IMG/VR virus record: IMGVR_UViG_3300041418_000099
Span: 1-33,415 of that record
Length of the DNA: 33,415 nt
Strand: one strand, 5' to 3'
Source: a virus
How positions within the stretch are numbered: position 1 is the first letter of the stretch; each line of letters opens with the position of its first letter. Below are positions 1-6,467 of this stretch, piece after piece. A model generated the notes under the pieces. It was not told where the DNA came from and made no database searches. It saw nothing but the letters and a program-made list of their open reading frames with translations. Both the position numbers and the translations under genes were made by a program.

Positions 1-11
1 GACCATTCGTT

Positions 12-659
12 TCATTGTGCGAAATCCTTTGTTTTGATTTTCGTGATAAGCCGATGGCCTTTTTTATCGAACAGCGTTTCCAGCGGACGGCCCACGAGCC
101 CTTCTGCGTCTTTCTCGGAGCTCGCGGCGCATTTCGATTTGAAGCCCTTACGGACGAATTCCGTAGCCTCCTCAAGCGTCATCTCACCGAAAGAAGGAAC
201 GACCTCCAGCCCGAGTTTTTTCGCCACATCTACGACGTTCTCGTAACTGAGCCACCATTTCCCGCCGACGAGGACATCAAAGACAATCATCTTCTTTTCC
301 GGTGAATAATCGCCACCGCCTTTCTGAATCCCGGCCCCGTAGCCCTCGCCATACACAACGGCATCGGCAGGCACGCCGTCCTCATCCGGAAAGACAGCCC
401 GCATCTTCTCGACCGTGATATTCTTCCAGAGCCAGTTCATGAGGTCGGCGTGAATCTGGGCGTTGTCGGTCTTGCCGGAAAAGACGAGCGACCCGTTCTG
501 ATAGACGCATCGGATATTCGTGCCATCGACCTTCTCGGTCCAATGCCACGTCTTGAGCAGGGAATAGGTGCGGTTCTTCAACTCTCCGACATGGACTTTA
601 AAGGTTTTATCGTCGCGCACATAAAGGGTTTCGATTTTCCCGTATTCGGTGATGCTCAT
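12..659 (-). CDS. RNA ligase (Rnl2 / DRB0094-type nucleotidyltransferase)
   Basis: A 215-residue ATP-dependent RNA ligase that would seal nicked or broken RNA through an enzyme-AMP intermediate. The nucleotidyltransferase motifs are all visible: motif I KVDGTNIR with the adenylated lysine at about K43, motif III YGEGYG near 103, a IIIa-like VFDVLVGGKW near 127, motif IV AEGLVGR near 185-191 and motif V ITKIKTK near 205. The length fits a catalytic core with little C-terminal extension. The start has an AAGGAG site and overlaps the previous stop by ATGA. It is the last gene of the leftward operon visible here. It may repair RNA cut by host defences, and shares the genome with a Ro60/Y RNA locus. 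Family call is from motifs only. Confidence 0.85.
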   Translation of the reverse strand: MSITEYGKIETLYVRDDKTFKVHVGELKNRTYSLLKTWHWTEKVDGTNIRCVYQNGSLVFSGKTDNAQIHADLMNWLWKNITVEKMRAVFPDEDGVPADAVVYGEGYGAGIQKGGGDYSPEKKMIVFDVLVGGKWWLSYENVVDVAKKLGLEVVPSFGEMTLEEATEFVRKGFKSKCAASSEKDAEGLVGRPLETLFDKKGHRLITKIKTKDFAQ

Positions 660-1057
660 TCGCTCTCCTTCGCTGGATAGACCTCATCTATCACGCCGTA
701 GTGGTTATAGGGCTGGAACCATCGCACGGCATCTGCGGCATTGTTTGCGGAGACAACCGTGTGGGCCGAGGTCGCGCCAACATGATATCGGATGACGTAT
801 TTCCGCTTCCCCGAAGGCGGGCCGGCCGACAATGGGGAAGAGATGATGGCCGAGTTGACTGAGATTTTCCCTGTTCTATTGAGATATCCGGAACTCATAT
901 ACGGCTCTCTCTCTTTCTTCGCCTGTTCGTCCCGCCACGGCCGGCTGACAAAGCGGCGGAACTCCCGCCGCACGATGGCCCGCTGGACGAAGAACCCGAT
1001 GATGAACAACGCGAAGATGCCGAACGAGATGCAGACGATAATCAGGGGGTCGCTCAT
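656..1057 (-). CDS. Small single-span membrane protein, unknown function
   Basis: About 133 residues from the ATG that follows a GGAG site; a longer reading from 1126 exists but lacks a good ribosome site. A hydrophobic span (LIIVCISFGIFALFIIGFF) near residues 4-24 is followed by a basic stretch, so the protein is probably anchored with its C-terminus in the cytoplasm. The middle contains YLNRTGKIS then NSAII, which also occurs in the next gene upstream and is encoded by a 46-nt near-identical repeat. No family recognised. It overlaps the RNA ligase start by ATGA. Confidence 0.7.
   Translation of the reverse strand: MSDPLIIVCISFGIFALFIIGFFVQRAIVRREFRRFVSRPWRDEQAKKEREPYMSSGYLNRTGKISVNSAIISSPLSAGPPSGKRKYVIRYHVGATSAHTVVSANNAADAVRWFQPYNHYGVIDEVYPAKESE
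841..886. repeat. 46-nt direct repeat, copy 1 (other copy 1356-1401)
   Basis: This stretch matches 1356-1401 at 43 of 46 positions. Both copies are read in the same frame and give the peptide YLNRTGKIS-x-NSAII in two otherwise dissimilar membrane proteins. Confidence 0.85.
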
Positions 1058-1125
1058 CGGTTGCTCCGGGTATAGCCGGCCCACAGCATACCCCACACTA
1101 GGAGCCCAAACGGGATGAGTAGCCA

Positions 1126-1578
1126 TCAGAGCAGGATATAGGCGAGTTGATTGGGGACAAGACTGATATACACCGGAAGCGTGAGATGCTGGCCGTGTTC
1201 CCCATTATCAAGCAACGTCTCGCGGACCTTCATCAGCACATTGCTATTCTCCAGCGCCGTTGCCTTGTCACCCTTCGCGACCATCTGCTCCGTCAGACTC
1301 TTGGCCGCGAGGATTTGGCGATACCAGATGCCGACATCATGCTTCGGCTTTTTGAAGATGATGGCCGAGTTGCCCGAGATCTTCCCTGTTCTATTGAGAT
1401 AGTCGATGGATTTCGCCAGGAAATCATCCGCCATCTTAACGCTCGAAGCATCGGCCGCCAATTTCAGATAATCGCCACAACGCAGGTCAAACAGATATGC
1501 TTGGACGACCCCATAAACCCCCAAGCACGCGAACAGAAGAATCCATATTCCAAGAAACACAAATCCGAATCCTTTCAT
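1126..1578 (-). CDS. Membrane-anchored or secreted protein, unknown function
   Basis: 150 residues from an ATG behind a strong AAGGAGGAGG site; an in-frame ATG at 1623 lacks one. The N-terminus (GFGFVFLGIWILLFACLGVYGVVQAYLF) is a membrane segment or uncleaved signal, so most of the protein is likely outside the cytoplasm. The central part holds the YLNRTGKIS motif shared with the downstream gene. After the TGA stop the same frame stays open for 23 codons and encodes another hydrophobic helix. Function unknown. Confidence 0.75.
   Translation of the reverse strand: MKGFGFVFLGIWILLFACLGVYGVVQAYLFDLRCGDYLKLAADASSVKMADDFLAKSIDYLNRTGKISGNSAIIFKKPKHDVGIWYRQILAAKSLTEQMVAKGDKATALENSNVLMKVRETLLDNGEHGQHLTLPVYISLVPNQLAYILL
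1356..1401. repeat. 46-nt direct repeat, copy 2 (other copy 841-886)
   Basis: Second copy of the repeat described at 841-886. It differs at three bases, yet keeps the reading frame and nearly the same peptide. Confidence 0.85.
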
Positions 1579-1850
1579 TTTTCCTCCTCCTTCATAAACT
1601 CTGCCACATAACCGGATGGGCAAATTCTCACACCATCCAGCATTGGGTCCCTCGAACAGGTCACAAAGACCTGGCCGCCTGAACCGGTCGCCGTCCCATT
1701 GAAAGGGTGCGGCTCGGCCAGTCGCTTCTCGATGTGCGCCAGGGCCTCACTCCATCGGTTGTATCGCTCAAGTTCGACGGGGCCATTCGCCGACTGCCAC
1801 TCATCGGCTAATAATTCCCGTAACCGTTTCAATGCCTCTTTGTCCGTCAT
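1575..1850 (-). CDS. Hypothetical protein with shared LAHIEKRLAEP segment
   Basis: 91 residues, ATG with GGAG eight bases upstream; ends in an ATGA overlap with the next gene. The N-terminal half is helical and charged and includes LAHIEKRLAEP, which recurs exactly in the gene at 4404-4883 and is encoded there by an identical 33-nt DNA stretch. The C-terminal half (DGVRICPSGYVAEFMKEEE) resembles nothing I can name. Unknown function. Confidence 0.7.
   Translation of the reverse strand: MTDKEALKRLRELLADEWQSANGPVELERYNRWSEALAHIEKRLAEPHPFNGTATGSGGQVFVTCSRDPMLDGVRICPSGYVAEFMKEEEK
1711..1743. repeat. 33-nt perfect direct repeat, copy 1 (other copy 4684-4716)
   Basis: Identical over 33 bases to 4684-4716. 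Both copies lie in coding frame on the minus strand and encode LAHIEKRLAEP in two unrelated small genes about 3 kb apart. Confidence 0.9.
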
Positions 1851-1963
1851 TTAAATACTCCACAAACCGCCAGCATGATGATGAAAAGCCAGATACAGGC
1901 CCAACCTATGCCGGATTTGATTCCCTTAAGCAGGGCAATTGTTTCCCAGTCTCTGTCGCTCAT
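1847..1963 (-). CDS. 38-residue membrane peptide
   Basis: Too short for standard ORF limits. It begins MSDRDWETIALLKGIK and then has one clear membrane span (WACIWLFIIMLAVCGVF). It overlaps the upstream stop (ATGA at 1960-1963) and the downstream start (ATGA at 1847-1850), so it is probably translated by coupling. A longer reading from 2158 is arginine- and glycine-rich shadow sequence and was discarded. Function unknown. Confidence 0.6.
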   Translation of the reverse strand: MSDRDWETIALLKGIKSGIGWACIWLFIIMLAVCGVFK

Positions 1964-2367
1964 CTCACCAAATCCTTGCCGGGAATCGTGCCGTGGACAG
2001 GGATGATTTTCTTGCCGCGCCGCCGCAGTTCCTCCTCCGCGAGTTCCATCTGCGACTCCTCGATGGCGCGCCTCCGTTCCTGTGCGGCCTTGTCTTTCGC
2101 TTGCATCTCCTGGTTCACCTTCTCCTGCTCGGCCTGCTTCTTCTTGGCGGCGTCCCACTCGGCCTGCGGCACCTCCTCGACCAGCACGATGCTCCGCTTG
2201 TCAACGATGACGACGTTCTTCGACTGCATCGACTCGGCGATGACCTGACGGCGGAACCAAGCGATTTGATACGGGTGGAACAGGCGGTGCCAAAATCCTC
2301 GACGGATGACCTCATCGCTGACGATGGCGTTCTGTCCATTTTTCAACATGAGATAGTGTGGACTCAT
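1960..2367 (-). CDS. Coiled-coil protein, unknown function
   Basis: 135 residues from the ATG following a strong AAAGGAGG site. Residues about 1-65 look globular (MSPHYLMLKNGQNAIV, then basic and aromatic residues). Residues about 70-120 are a highly charged Lys/Glu/Gln helix of coiled-coil type (AEWDAAKKKQAEQEKVNQ). The C-terminus is RRGKKIIPVHGTIPGKDLVR. No catalytic motif is visible. It sits in a run of small accessory genes. Confidence 0.7.
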   Translation of the reverse strand: MSPHYLMLKNGQNAIVSDEVIRRGFWHRLFHPYQIAWFRRQVIAESMQSKNVVIVDKRSIVLVEEVPQAEWDAAKKKQAEQEKVNQEMQAKDKAAQERRRAIEESQMELAEEELRRRGKKIIPVHGTIPGKDLVR

Positions 2368-2378
2368 TGGTCCTCCTT

Positions 2379-2624
2379 TCAAACACACTCGAAATATTTA
2401 TAATCTAGGCGATACTTGCGCAAAGCCGTGAGGTGGAGTAGCGCGGACTCTCGATATCCTGCCGCGAGCGTCTGGCACGCCTCGTCTATGAGCTGACGGA
2501 AGAATATTGTGTGGAAAGGCGGGGAGGAGTCGATGGTGAGTTTGAGTTCACAATGGGGCTCCGGCTTTGCCTTATGATGCGAGCGTTTCGGCTTGTGGAT
2601 AATTCGGACGATATGCTTTGTCAT
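2379..2624 (-). CDS. Hypothetical 81-residue protein
   Basis: ATG with a GGAGGAG site; its start overlaps the upstream stop by ATGA. The N-terminus is basic with several histidines (HIVRIIHKPKRSHHKAKPEPH). The rest is helical (FRQLIDEACQTLAAGYRESA). No family recognised. Confidence 0.65.
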   Translation of the reverse strand: MTKHIVRIIHKPKRSHHKAKPEPHCELKLTIDSSPPFHTIFFRQLIDEACQTLAAGYRESALLHLTALRKYRLDYKYFECV

Positions 2625-2992
2625 TTCTTCTCCTCCGGCACCTGGCTGATATCATCATACACTTCCAGCCCGAGGTCAATAGCCCGATCGGCCTCCGCAC
2701 AAGCCCCCTCGCTCAACGTCCACTTATTGATGAGCAGGATGGCGTCGGAGGCTTCCAGCCACGCCATGCTCACGTCCTTGACGGTCTGCTCGTCAATGGT
2801 TGCGCCGGGCGGGAGTGCCACAAAGTACATGAAGTCGAGAGCGGGGCAGAACGGAGCCCACCCCTTTTTGATGCACTCGTTCGCGGCAACTAGAAAATCC
2901 CTCACGTTGAGCAGATACTCGATGGCGAGCGTTGAGCAATCCTTGCGGATGCTCTTCGGCCCGAGCGGTCCGGCTATGTAGATTTTACGCAT
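2621..2992 (-). CDS. Nucleoside 2-deoxyribosyltransferase-like / DUF4406-type protein
   Basis: 123 residues. The N-terminal MRKIYIAGP and the late ASDAILLINKWTLSEGACAEA are the two hallmark regions of the nucleoside 2-deoxyribosyltransferase-like fold found in many phage proteins. In that family the glycines near the start bind the nucleotide phosphate or sugar and an acidic residue after the GA motif is catalytic. A base-exchange or nucleotide-salvage role is inferred. I chose the start at 2992 because a 19-codon ORF with a strong ribosome site ends two bases upstream, which suggests coupled translation; an in-frame ATG at 3016 is the alternative. Confidence 0.65.
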   Translation of the reverse strand: MRKIYIAGPLGPKSIRKDCSTLAIEYLLNVRDFLVAANECIKKGWAPFCPALDFMYFVALPPGATIDEQTVKDVSMAWLEASDAILLINKWTLSEGACAEADRAIDLGLEVYDDISQVPEEKK

Positions 2993-2993
2993 T

Positions 2994-3053
2994 TCAACGC
3001 CGCCGACTCTTCGCATCTCTCGACCAACACTCGAAAACGATGATGTTCCTCAT
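2994..3053 (-). CDS. 19-residue coupling or leader peptide
   Basis: A very short ORF (starts MRNIIVFECW, ends in three arginines) with a strong GGAGGG ribosome site and an ATGA overlap with the upstream gene's end. Its TGA lies one base before the next ATG at 2992. It may exist mainly to deliver ribosomes to the next gene. Confidence 0.4.
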   Translation of the reverse strand: MRNIIVFECWSRDAKSRRR

Positions 3054-3352
3054 GGCTTGCCCTCCTGCATGAATTTCGCTCGATAGACCTCCCCGTCCAT
3101 CCCGCCCAGAATAAAACCGGGAGGGACATCGCGGACATCTATGAATTCCCGCCCATCCGTGCGCTCCATGTATCCCCTCTCTTCCCCGCAGCTGGCGCAC
3201 TTCAACAGGCGGGTAACGACCTCAATGGAGAACGGATGTTGGCCCCCGAATGGCCCGGTCTGGATGTAATGCATCATCCGCACGGAGTGGTGGATGCGCT
3301 GCCAGTCATGATTGTGGCGCGGCACTTTCGGCTTACGATGGAATAGGCTCAT
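3050..3352 (-). CDS. Hypothetical protein with a CxxC pair
   Basis: 100 residues from the second of two adjacent ATGs, five bases after GGGAGG. The N-terminus is basic (MSLFHRKPKVPRHNHDW). The middle has LLKCASCGEERGYMERTDG, a possible half zinc site. The end (DVPPGFILGGMDGEVYRAKFM) has no known match. The longer reading from 3481 runs into the previous gene and has no ribosome site. Confidence 0.65.
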   Translation of the reverse strand: MSLFHRKPKVPRHNHDWQRIHHSVRMMHYIQTGPFGGQHPFSIEVVTRLLKCASCGEERGYMERTDGREFIDVRDVPPGFILGGMDGEVYRAKFMQEGKP

Positions 3353-3410
3353 CATCGCCTCCCGGTCGGCGTCCAGAGGTTCGGCGGTCGGCCCTGGTTC
3401 GGTTTCATTT

Positions 3411-4097
3411 CTAGAACCACCAAACATAACTGCAGGAGAGCGTTTCGTTCCGATAGCGCCGCCCGTAGGTCGTAAAGACATTCACGAGCCCTCTGGACCA
3501 CGCGAACTCGATGGAGTTCTTGTACGTTATTGTCGGGCACTTGATGAGCCAACTGAATCCCGCCACCGCCATGTATCCGGCGTCGGCGTGGTCGGCGTTC
3601 ATCACCGGACTTCCGAGCGGGATGGCCGGCGGCGGTTTCGGCTTACAGCGCGGCGCGATGGCCTCCTCCGGCGTCACCTGCACCAGCGGCGCGTAATAGA
3701 CCCGTCGGAATGTCGGCTGAGAGCCGTAGAGCCCGCCGCCGATGTGGAAGAACCGCACCGGATGCACCACCAGCAGAAGCGGCACCTCAATCTCGCCGGA
3801 GACGACTTTGGCGGGCGTCGATAGATGTTGCGCGCCGGAATAGACGACGGTCGCATTGAACGCTTTATTGGAATATTGCACGCCCGTCATCAGCGAGAAC
3901 TTCCACGCCAGCGGAACATCAACCAGCGCCGAGCCCATCGCCGACGTGAAGTAATAGCGGTGGTACGCCGCGTCGAGCGGGTATTGCAGACCTCCCGAAT
4001 ACTGCACGCCAGGTCCGAGTCCGAAGTCCACTTGGGCCGCCAGCGGGACCGCCGCCAGCAACCCGGCCAACAGACACCACGTTAAATATTTCTTCAT
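3411..4097 (-). CDS. Secreted outer-membrane beta-barrel-like protein
   Basis: 228 residues with a classic signal peptide (MKKYLTWCLLAGLLAAVPLAAQ, cleavage likely after AAA or AQ). The mature part alternates polar and aromatic residues typical of a small beta-barrel, with many Gly, Tyr and Phe, and ends in YVWWF; a C-terminal Phe is the usual insertion signal for the BAM machine. The pattern GLGPGVQYSGGLQY resembles PorT/OMP_b-brl-type proteins. Strong AAAGGAGG site. A phage-made barrel could block receptors for other phages or alter the envelope; this role is inferred. It also argues for a Gram-negative host. Confidence 0.65.
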   Translation of the reverse strand: MKKYLTWCLLAGLLAAVPLAAQVDFGLGPGVQYSGGLQYPLDAAYHRYYFTSAMGSALVDVPLAWKFSLMTGVQYSNKAFNATVVYSGAQHLSTPAKVVSGEIEVPLLLVVHPVRFFHIGGGLYGSQPTFRRVYYAPLVQVTPEEAIAPRCKPKPPPAIPLGSPVMNADHADAGYMAVAGFSWLIKCPTITYKNSIEFAWSRGLVNVFTTYGRRYRNETLSCSYVWWF

Positions 4098-4300
4098 GTT
4101 ACCTCCTTTGCGCTTTTAGGGATTCGTATCAGCGGACACCAACGCGGGAAGCGGCGCGGGTCGTTGCAGAAGCGATACTTCATCAGGCTTTGCTTTTGGG
4201 CCGCCCGTGAGCATTGATATTGCGGGGCCTCTCTCGCTCCGAACACATAGATTCGGAATGGGCAGACCAGCGGGCACTCGATGATGATGGCGCGGCTCAT
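4094..4300 (-). CDS. Cysteine-containing hypothetical protein
   Basis: 68 residues, ATG with GAGGAAA upstream and an ATGA overlap into the barrel gene. Five cysteines are spread along it, including CPLVCPF near residue 9. Many Arg and Pro residues follow (DPRRFPRWCPLIRIPK). No family recognised. Confidence 0.55.
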   Translation of the reverse strand: MSRAIIIECPLVCPFRIYVFGAREAPQYQCSRAAQKQSLMKYRFCNDPRRFPRWCPLIRIPKSAKEVT

Positions 4301-4307
4301 GGTTTCC

Positions 4308-4403
4308 TCACAGTGTCAGCAAGTACAGCAGGAACAGCCCTGCCGCTATCAACATCAGCGTTCCGAGTGTTCGCAGTTCGCTCCCGACCTTTTCGTCTTT
4401 CAT
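4308..4403 (-). CDS. 31-residue membrane peptide
   Basis: A short ORF starting MKDEKVGSELRTLG and continuing into one membrane span (TLMLIAAGLFLLYLLTL). It has a strong AAGGAGA site seven bases upstream and starts one base after the stop of the previous gene. The charged N-terminus and hydrophobic C-terminus are typical of tiny phage membrane proteins. Confidence 0.6.
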   Translation of the reverse strand: MKDEKVGSELRTLGTLMLIAAGLFLLYLLTL

Positions 4404-4883
4404 TTATTCTCCTTCGACCTCATCTTCTTCGGCTTCTCCCAAAGGACAGCGAGTCCAATCTCCGCCACACTTTTCGAGTATCACTTCCCTTTCCTTGCGA
4501 GTCACTTTGGCATCATGGGGCATGACCTTCTTCTGAGGCGCGGCCAGGATGAGAGTGCGTTTCTCACGAAAGGCCACGCAGTCTGTGCATAGACAATTCT
4601 TCCAATAGTCATCGACTGTCGGGCACCCATCCGAGATTAACTCATCCAGCGCCTTCTCGCGCTCCTCGTCCGCGGGCGCGGGTGGCTCGGCCAGTCGCTT
4701 CTCGATGTGCGCCAGGCGTTCCATGAGTTTGCTTTGGAGATAATCCGCTTCCCAGCTGTCCCTGGAGTCAAGTTGGTCGGAACCAGCTACCCCGGCGGCG
4801 AAGATAGTCGCCTCTGCCAATTCAACCAGCGTCATCTTGTTCTCGTGGGCAATGATTCTCTGTTGCCACTTCCACGTCTTCAT
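4404..4883 (-). CDS. Hypothetical protein with CxxC motif and shared LAHIEKRLAEP segment
   Basis: 159 residues from an ATG after GAGGAGG. The first half is helical (TLVELAEATIFAAG) and includes LAHIEKRLAEP, shared at DNA level with the gene at 1575-1850. The second half has CPTVDDYWKNCLCTDC and a late CGGDWTRCPLG, enough cysteines for one metal site. The C-terminus is acidic. Function unknown. Confidence 0.7.
   Translation of the reverse strand: MKTWKWQQRIIAHENKMTLVELAEATIFAAGVAGSDQLDSRDSWEADYLQSKLMERLAHIEKRLAEPPAPADEEREKALDELISDGCPTVDDYWKNCLCTDCVAFREKRTLILAAPQKKVMPHDAKVTRKEREVILEKCGGDWTRCPLGEAEEDEVEGE
4684..4716. repeat. 33-nt perfect direct repeat, copy 2 (other copy 1711-1743)
   Basis: Identical to 1711-1743, in frame; see that entry. 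Confidence 0.9.
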
Positions 4884-5065
4884 GGCTTCCTCCTCTCTGG
4901 CCATTCGGACCCGGCATTGTGATAGGCCATTTTGACCATTCTGGTTATGCGGTTCTTTTGTCCATTAAGGTCATGCCGCTTACAGAAGTGGACGGTTAAT
5001 CCCGTAGGCCTGTCCGTCCGGCATCCGCACGGCTCGATGGCGATACGGTCCTCAAATCCTCTCAC
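4880..5065 (-). CDS. Small Cys/His protein, GTG start
   Basis: 61 residues starting with GTG behind a strong GGGAGGGG site; the GTGA overlaps the upstream stop. The pattern IEPCGCRTDRPTGLTVHFCKRHD places Cys, Cys, Cys and His suitably for a small zinc site. Similar short C-x-C...CKRH proteins occur in phages without known function. Confidence 0.65.
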   Translation of the reverse strand: MRGFEDRIAIEPCGCRTDRPTGLTVHFCKRHDLNGQKNRITRMVKMAYHNAGSEWPERRKP

Positions 5066-5400
5066 TTTCCCCTCCCTTCCCTCTTGGCGCGGTAGTCGAG
5101 CGCGGCGCGGAGGATGGCCCTAGCCGACGGCATAGAGGGGTCATAGGAAGTTAGCCCCGACTCATCGGTGAAATGAGCCTTCTCCACGGCCTCCAGCAAC
5201 GGACGAGCCCGCTCCAGTTCGGCCTTGAGTTTTCCAATCAATTGCGCCTTTCCTGCTTCTCTGTTTAGCACCTCGATGTGCTCGCCCCGTAGCCGCTCGT
5301 AGTCGTCGAGGATATCCACCAGTTCGTCCCGGTCCTCAAACTCCTCGATGTTGCCCTGAAGGACTATCCGCTTCAGTTCCTTAATCTGCTCAGGTGTCAT
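5062..5400 (-). CDS. Coiled-coil hypothetical protein
   Basis: 112 residues from an ATG after AGGAGGG; the ATG overlaps the stop of the Lar-like gene. Residues 5-70 are strongly helical and charged (ELKRIVLQGNIEEFEDRDEL, then a Lys/Glu stretch). The C-terminus ARAILRAALDYRAKREGRGK is basic. No enzyme motif. Confidence 0.65.
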   Translation of the reverse strand: MTPEQIKELKRIVLQGNIEEFEDRDELVDILDDYERLRGEHIEVLNREAGKAQLIGKLKAELERARPLLEAVEKAHFTDESGLTSYDPSMPSARAILRAALDYRAKREGRGK

Positions 5401-5576
5401 CCAGCCCTCCTGTTCCATGCGGCGATGGCTTTCACCTTTCCCGCAACTCTTGGCCCAGTTGCCTGGCATACTAAGCACATGACAACAGTTGCATAAGAAT
5501 CCGCAAGGACTCCCAACAAAGATTCCTGGTCATCGTTCCCGCAGAACGGACATGGCTTCAACTTCGGCTCTTTCAT
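5397..5576 (-). CDS. Lar-like restriction alleviation candidate (zinc ribbon)
   Basis: 59 residues, just below usual ORF cut-offs. It has KPCPFCGND near the start, a central VMCLVCQATGPRV and a terminal AIAAWNRRAG. The order CxxCG ... CxxC-x2-G ... A...WNRR is the signature of the Lar family, whose founder in the Rac prophage reduces type I restriction of incoming DNA. Ribosome site AAGGGGAAG; ATGA overlaps at both ends. Family call is by pattern, and activity against restriction is inferred; many such phage proteins are untested. Confidence 0.7.
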   Translation of the reverse strand: MKEPKLKPCPFCGNDDQESLLGVLADSYATVVMCLVCQATGPRVAGKVKAIAAWNRRAG

Positions 5577-5845
5577 TTCTTCCCCTTCCCCGGCCCAGGC
5601 GTCGGCTCGTCGGGCAGGGCTTCGATTAAAAAATGAAGACCTCCATCGAATGTTGCCGCCGAGAAAAATTGAGATAATTTAGCCTTATTTTTATCCACCT
5701 TCGCCGCCGCTTCGAGGATGCGGTGAAGCAATTGGTATTCTGCCTCATCCTCAGGAAGCCACAACCCTCCATGTTTGTTTGCCAAGCGTTCATAAAAGTC
5801 GGCCCATATCTCAAACCGTTTAATTGCGCTGTTTAGTTTGCTCAT
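5573..5845 (-). CDS. Hypothetical 90-residue protein
   Basis: ATG with AAGGAG site and overlap with the preceding stop. Helical N-terminus (SAIKRFEIWADFYERLANKH), a central LHRILEAAAKVDKNKAKL, and a Pro/Gly-rich tail (PTPGPGKGKK). No family recognised. Confidence 0.65.
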   Translation of the reverse strand: MSKLNSAIKRFEIWADFYERLANKHGGLWLPEDEAEYQLLHRILEAAAKVDKNKAKLSQFFSAATFDGGLHFLIEALPDEPTPGPGKGKK

Positions 5846-6372
5846 GGCTTAATCTCCTTCAGCGTCTTGATTCGGCGCTGGACCCAGGCCTCGATTTTCT
5901 TACTGGCGGTGTAGGCGGCGTCGTAGGCGGCGGCGGCGTAGGCGGCGGCGTAGGCGGCGGCGGCGGAAGATGGGTCTTGCAGCCACGCCTTCGCCGCCTC
6001 GATGGCCGCTCTTGGCCGTTTGTCGTCGGGGTTCTTCTTCTCGAATATCGGCAGGGCCAACTCGGCGGCGTAAATAGCCAGGGCCACGCTGTCGGCTTTC
6101 GTCCACTCCCACGCCTTCACAACCCGCATCTCGGACCAGACCTGCTTGTCGCTCTGCGCCAGGTGTTTCCCGCGCACTTCTACCTTGGCCATAACCTCGC
6201 AATTGACGTATTGCATCGCGTCGATGGCCTGCTCTGAGGCATGGAATCCCGACTCGCACATCTTGAGTTTGCCGGGGTGCTTGTGCCATGTACCGATGGG
6301 CCACGGCCCAAGTTTTCCGCTGCCGGACACCAGCCCGGCCTTCATGGACTTCCATAGATAAGTTTTCATCAT
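5842..6372 (-). CDS. DUF7666-type phage protein with Ala/Tyr repeat tail
   Basis: 176 residues. The N-terminal third (KLGPWPIGTWHKHPGKLKMCESGFHAS) resembles the small phage family with the core MCexGFHA (DUF7666-like), whose function is unknown. Residues about 135-155 are an alanine/tyrosine tract (SSAAAAYAAAYAAAAYDAAY) encoded by a GGCGGCGTA-type short tandem repeat, suggesting a stiff helix that can change length by slippage. The start overlaps the upstream stop (ATGA at 6369-6372). Confidence 0.65.
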   Translation of the reverse strand: MMKTYLWKSMKAGLVSGSGKLGPWPIGTWHKHPGKLKMCESGFHASEQAIDAMQYVNCEVMAKVEVRGKHLAQSDKQVWSEMRVVKAWEWTKADSVALAIYAAELALPIFEKKNPDDKRPRAAIEAAKAWLQDPSSAAAAYAAAYAAAAYDAAYTASKKIEAWVQRRIKTLKEIKP

Positions 6373-6467
6373 CTCCCCTTTCGCTTGTCCTCAATGTAAA
6401 TGCCAACACATGATATTATGATGCCAAACCATGTGCCCGCAATAAAGCCCAAAATGAACCCTCTCAT
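6369..6467 (-). CDS. 32-residue membrane peptide, DUF3789-like
   Basis: A short ORF of MRGFILGFIAGTWFGIIIS type followed by a basic tail (EDKRKGR). Gly-x3-Gly spacing in the helix and the total length match DUF3789-like peptides common in phage genomes; role unknown. Strong GAGGAGG site; the ATG directly follows the RusA-fusion stop and the stop overlaps the next ATG. Confidence 0.6.
   Translation of the reverse strand: MRGFILGFIAGTWFGIIISCVGIYIEDKRKGR

Noticed and set aside
1126-1128. TGA read as tryptophan (recoded genetic code)
   Set aside because: Many neighbouring genes use TGA as a proper stop in ATGA overlaps.
5824-6237. Glycine-rich plus-strand frame of 137 codons
   Set aside because: Produced by the tandem repeat of the minus-strand gene; no start signal.
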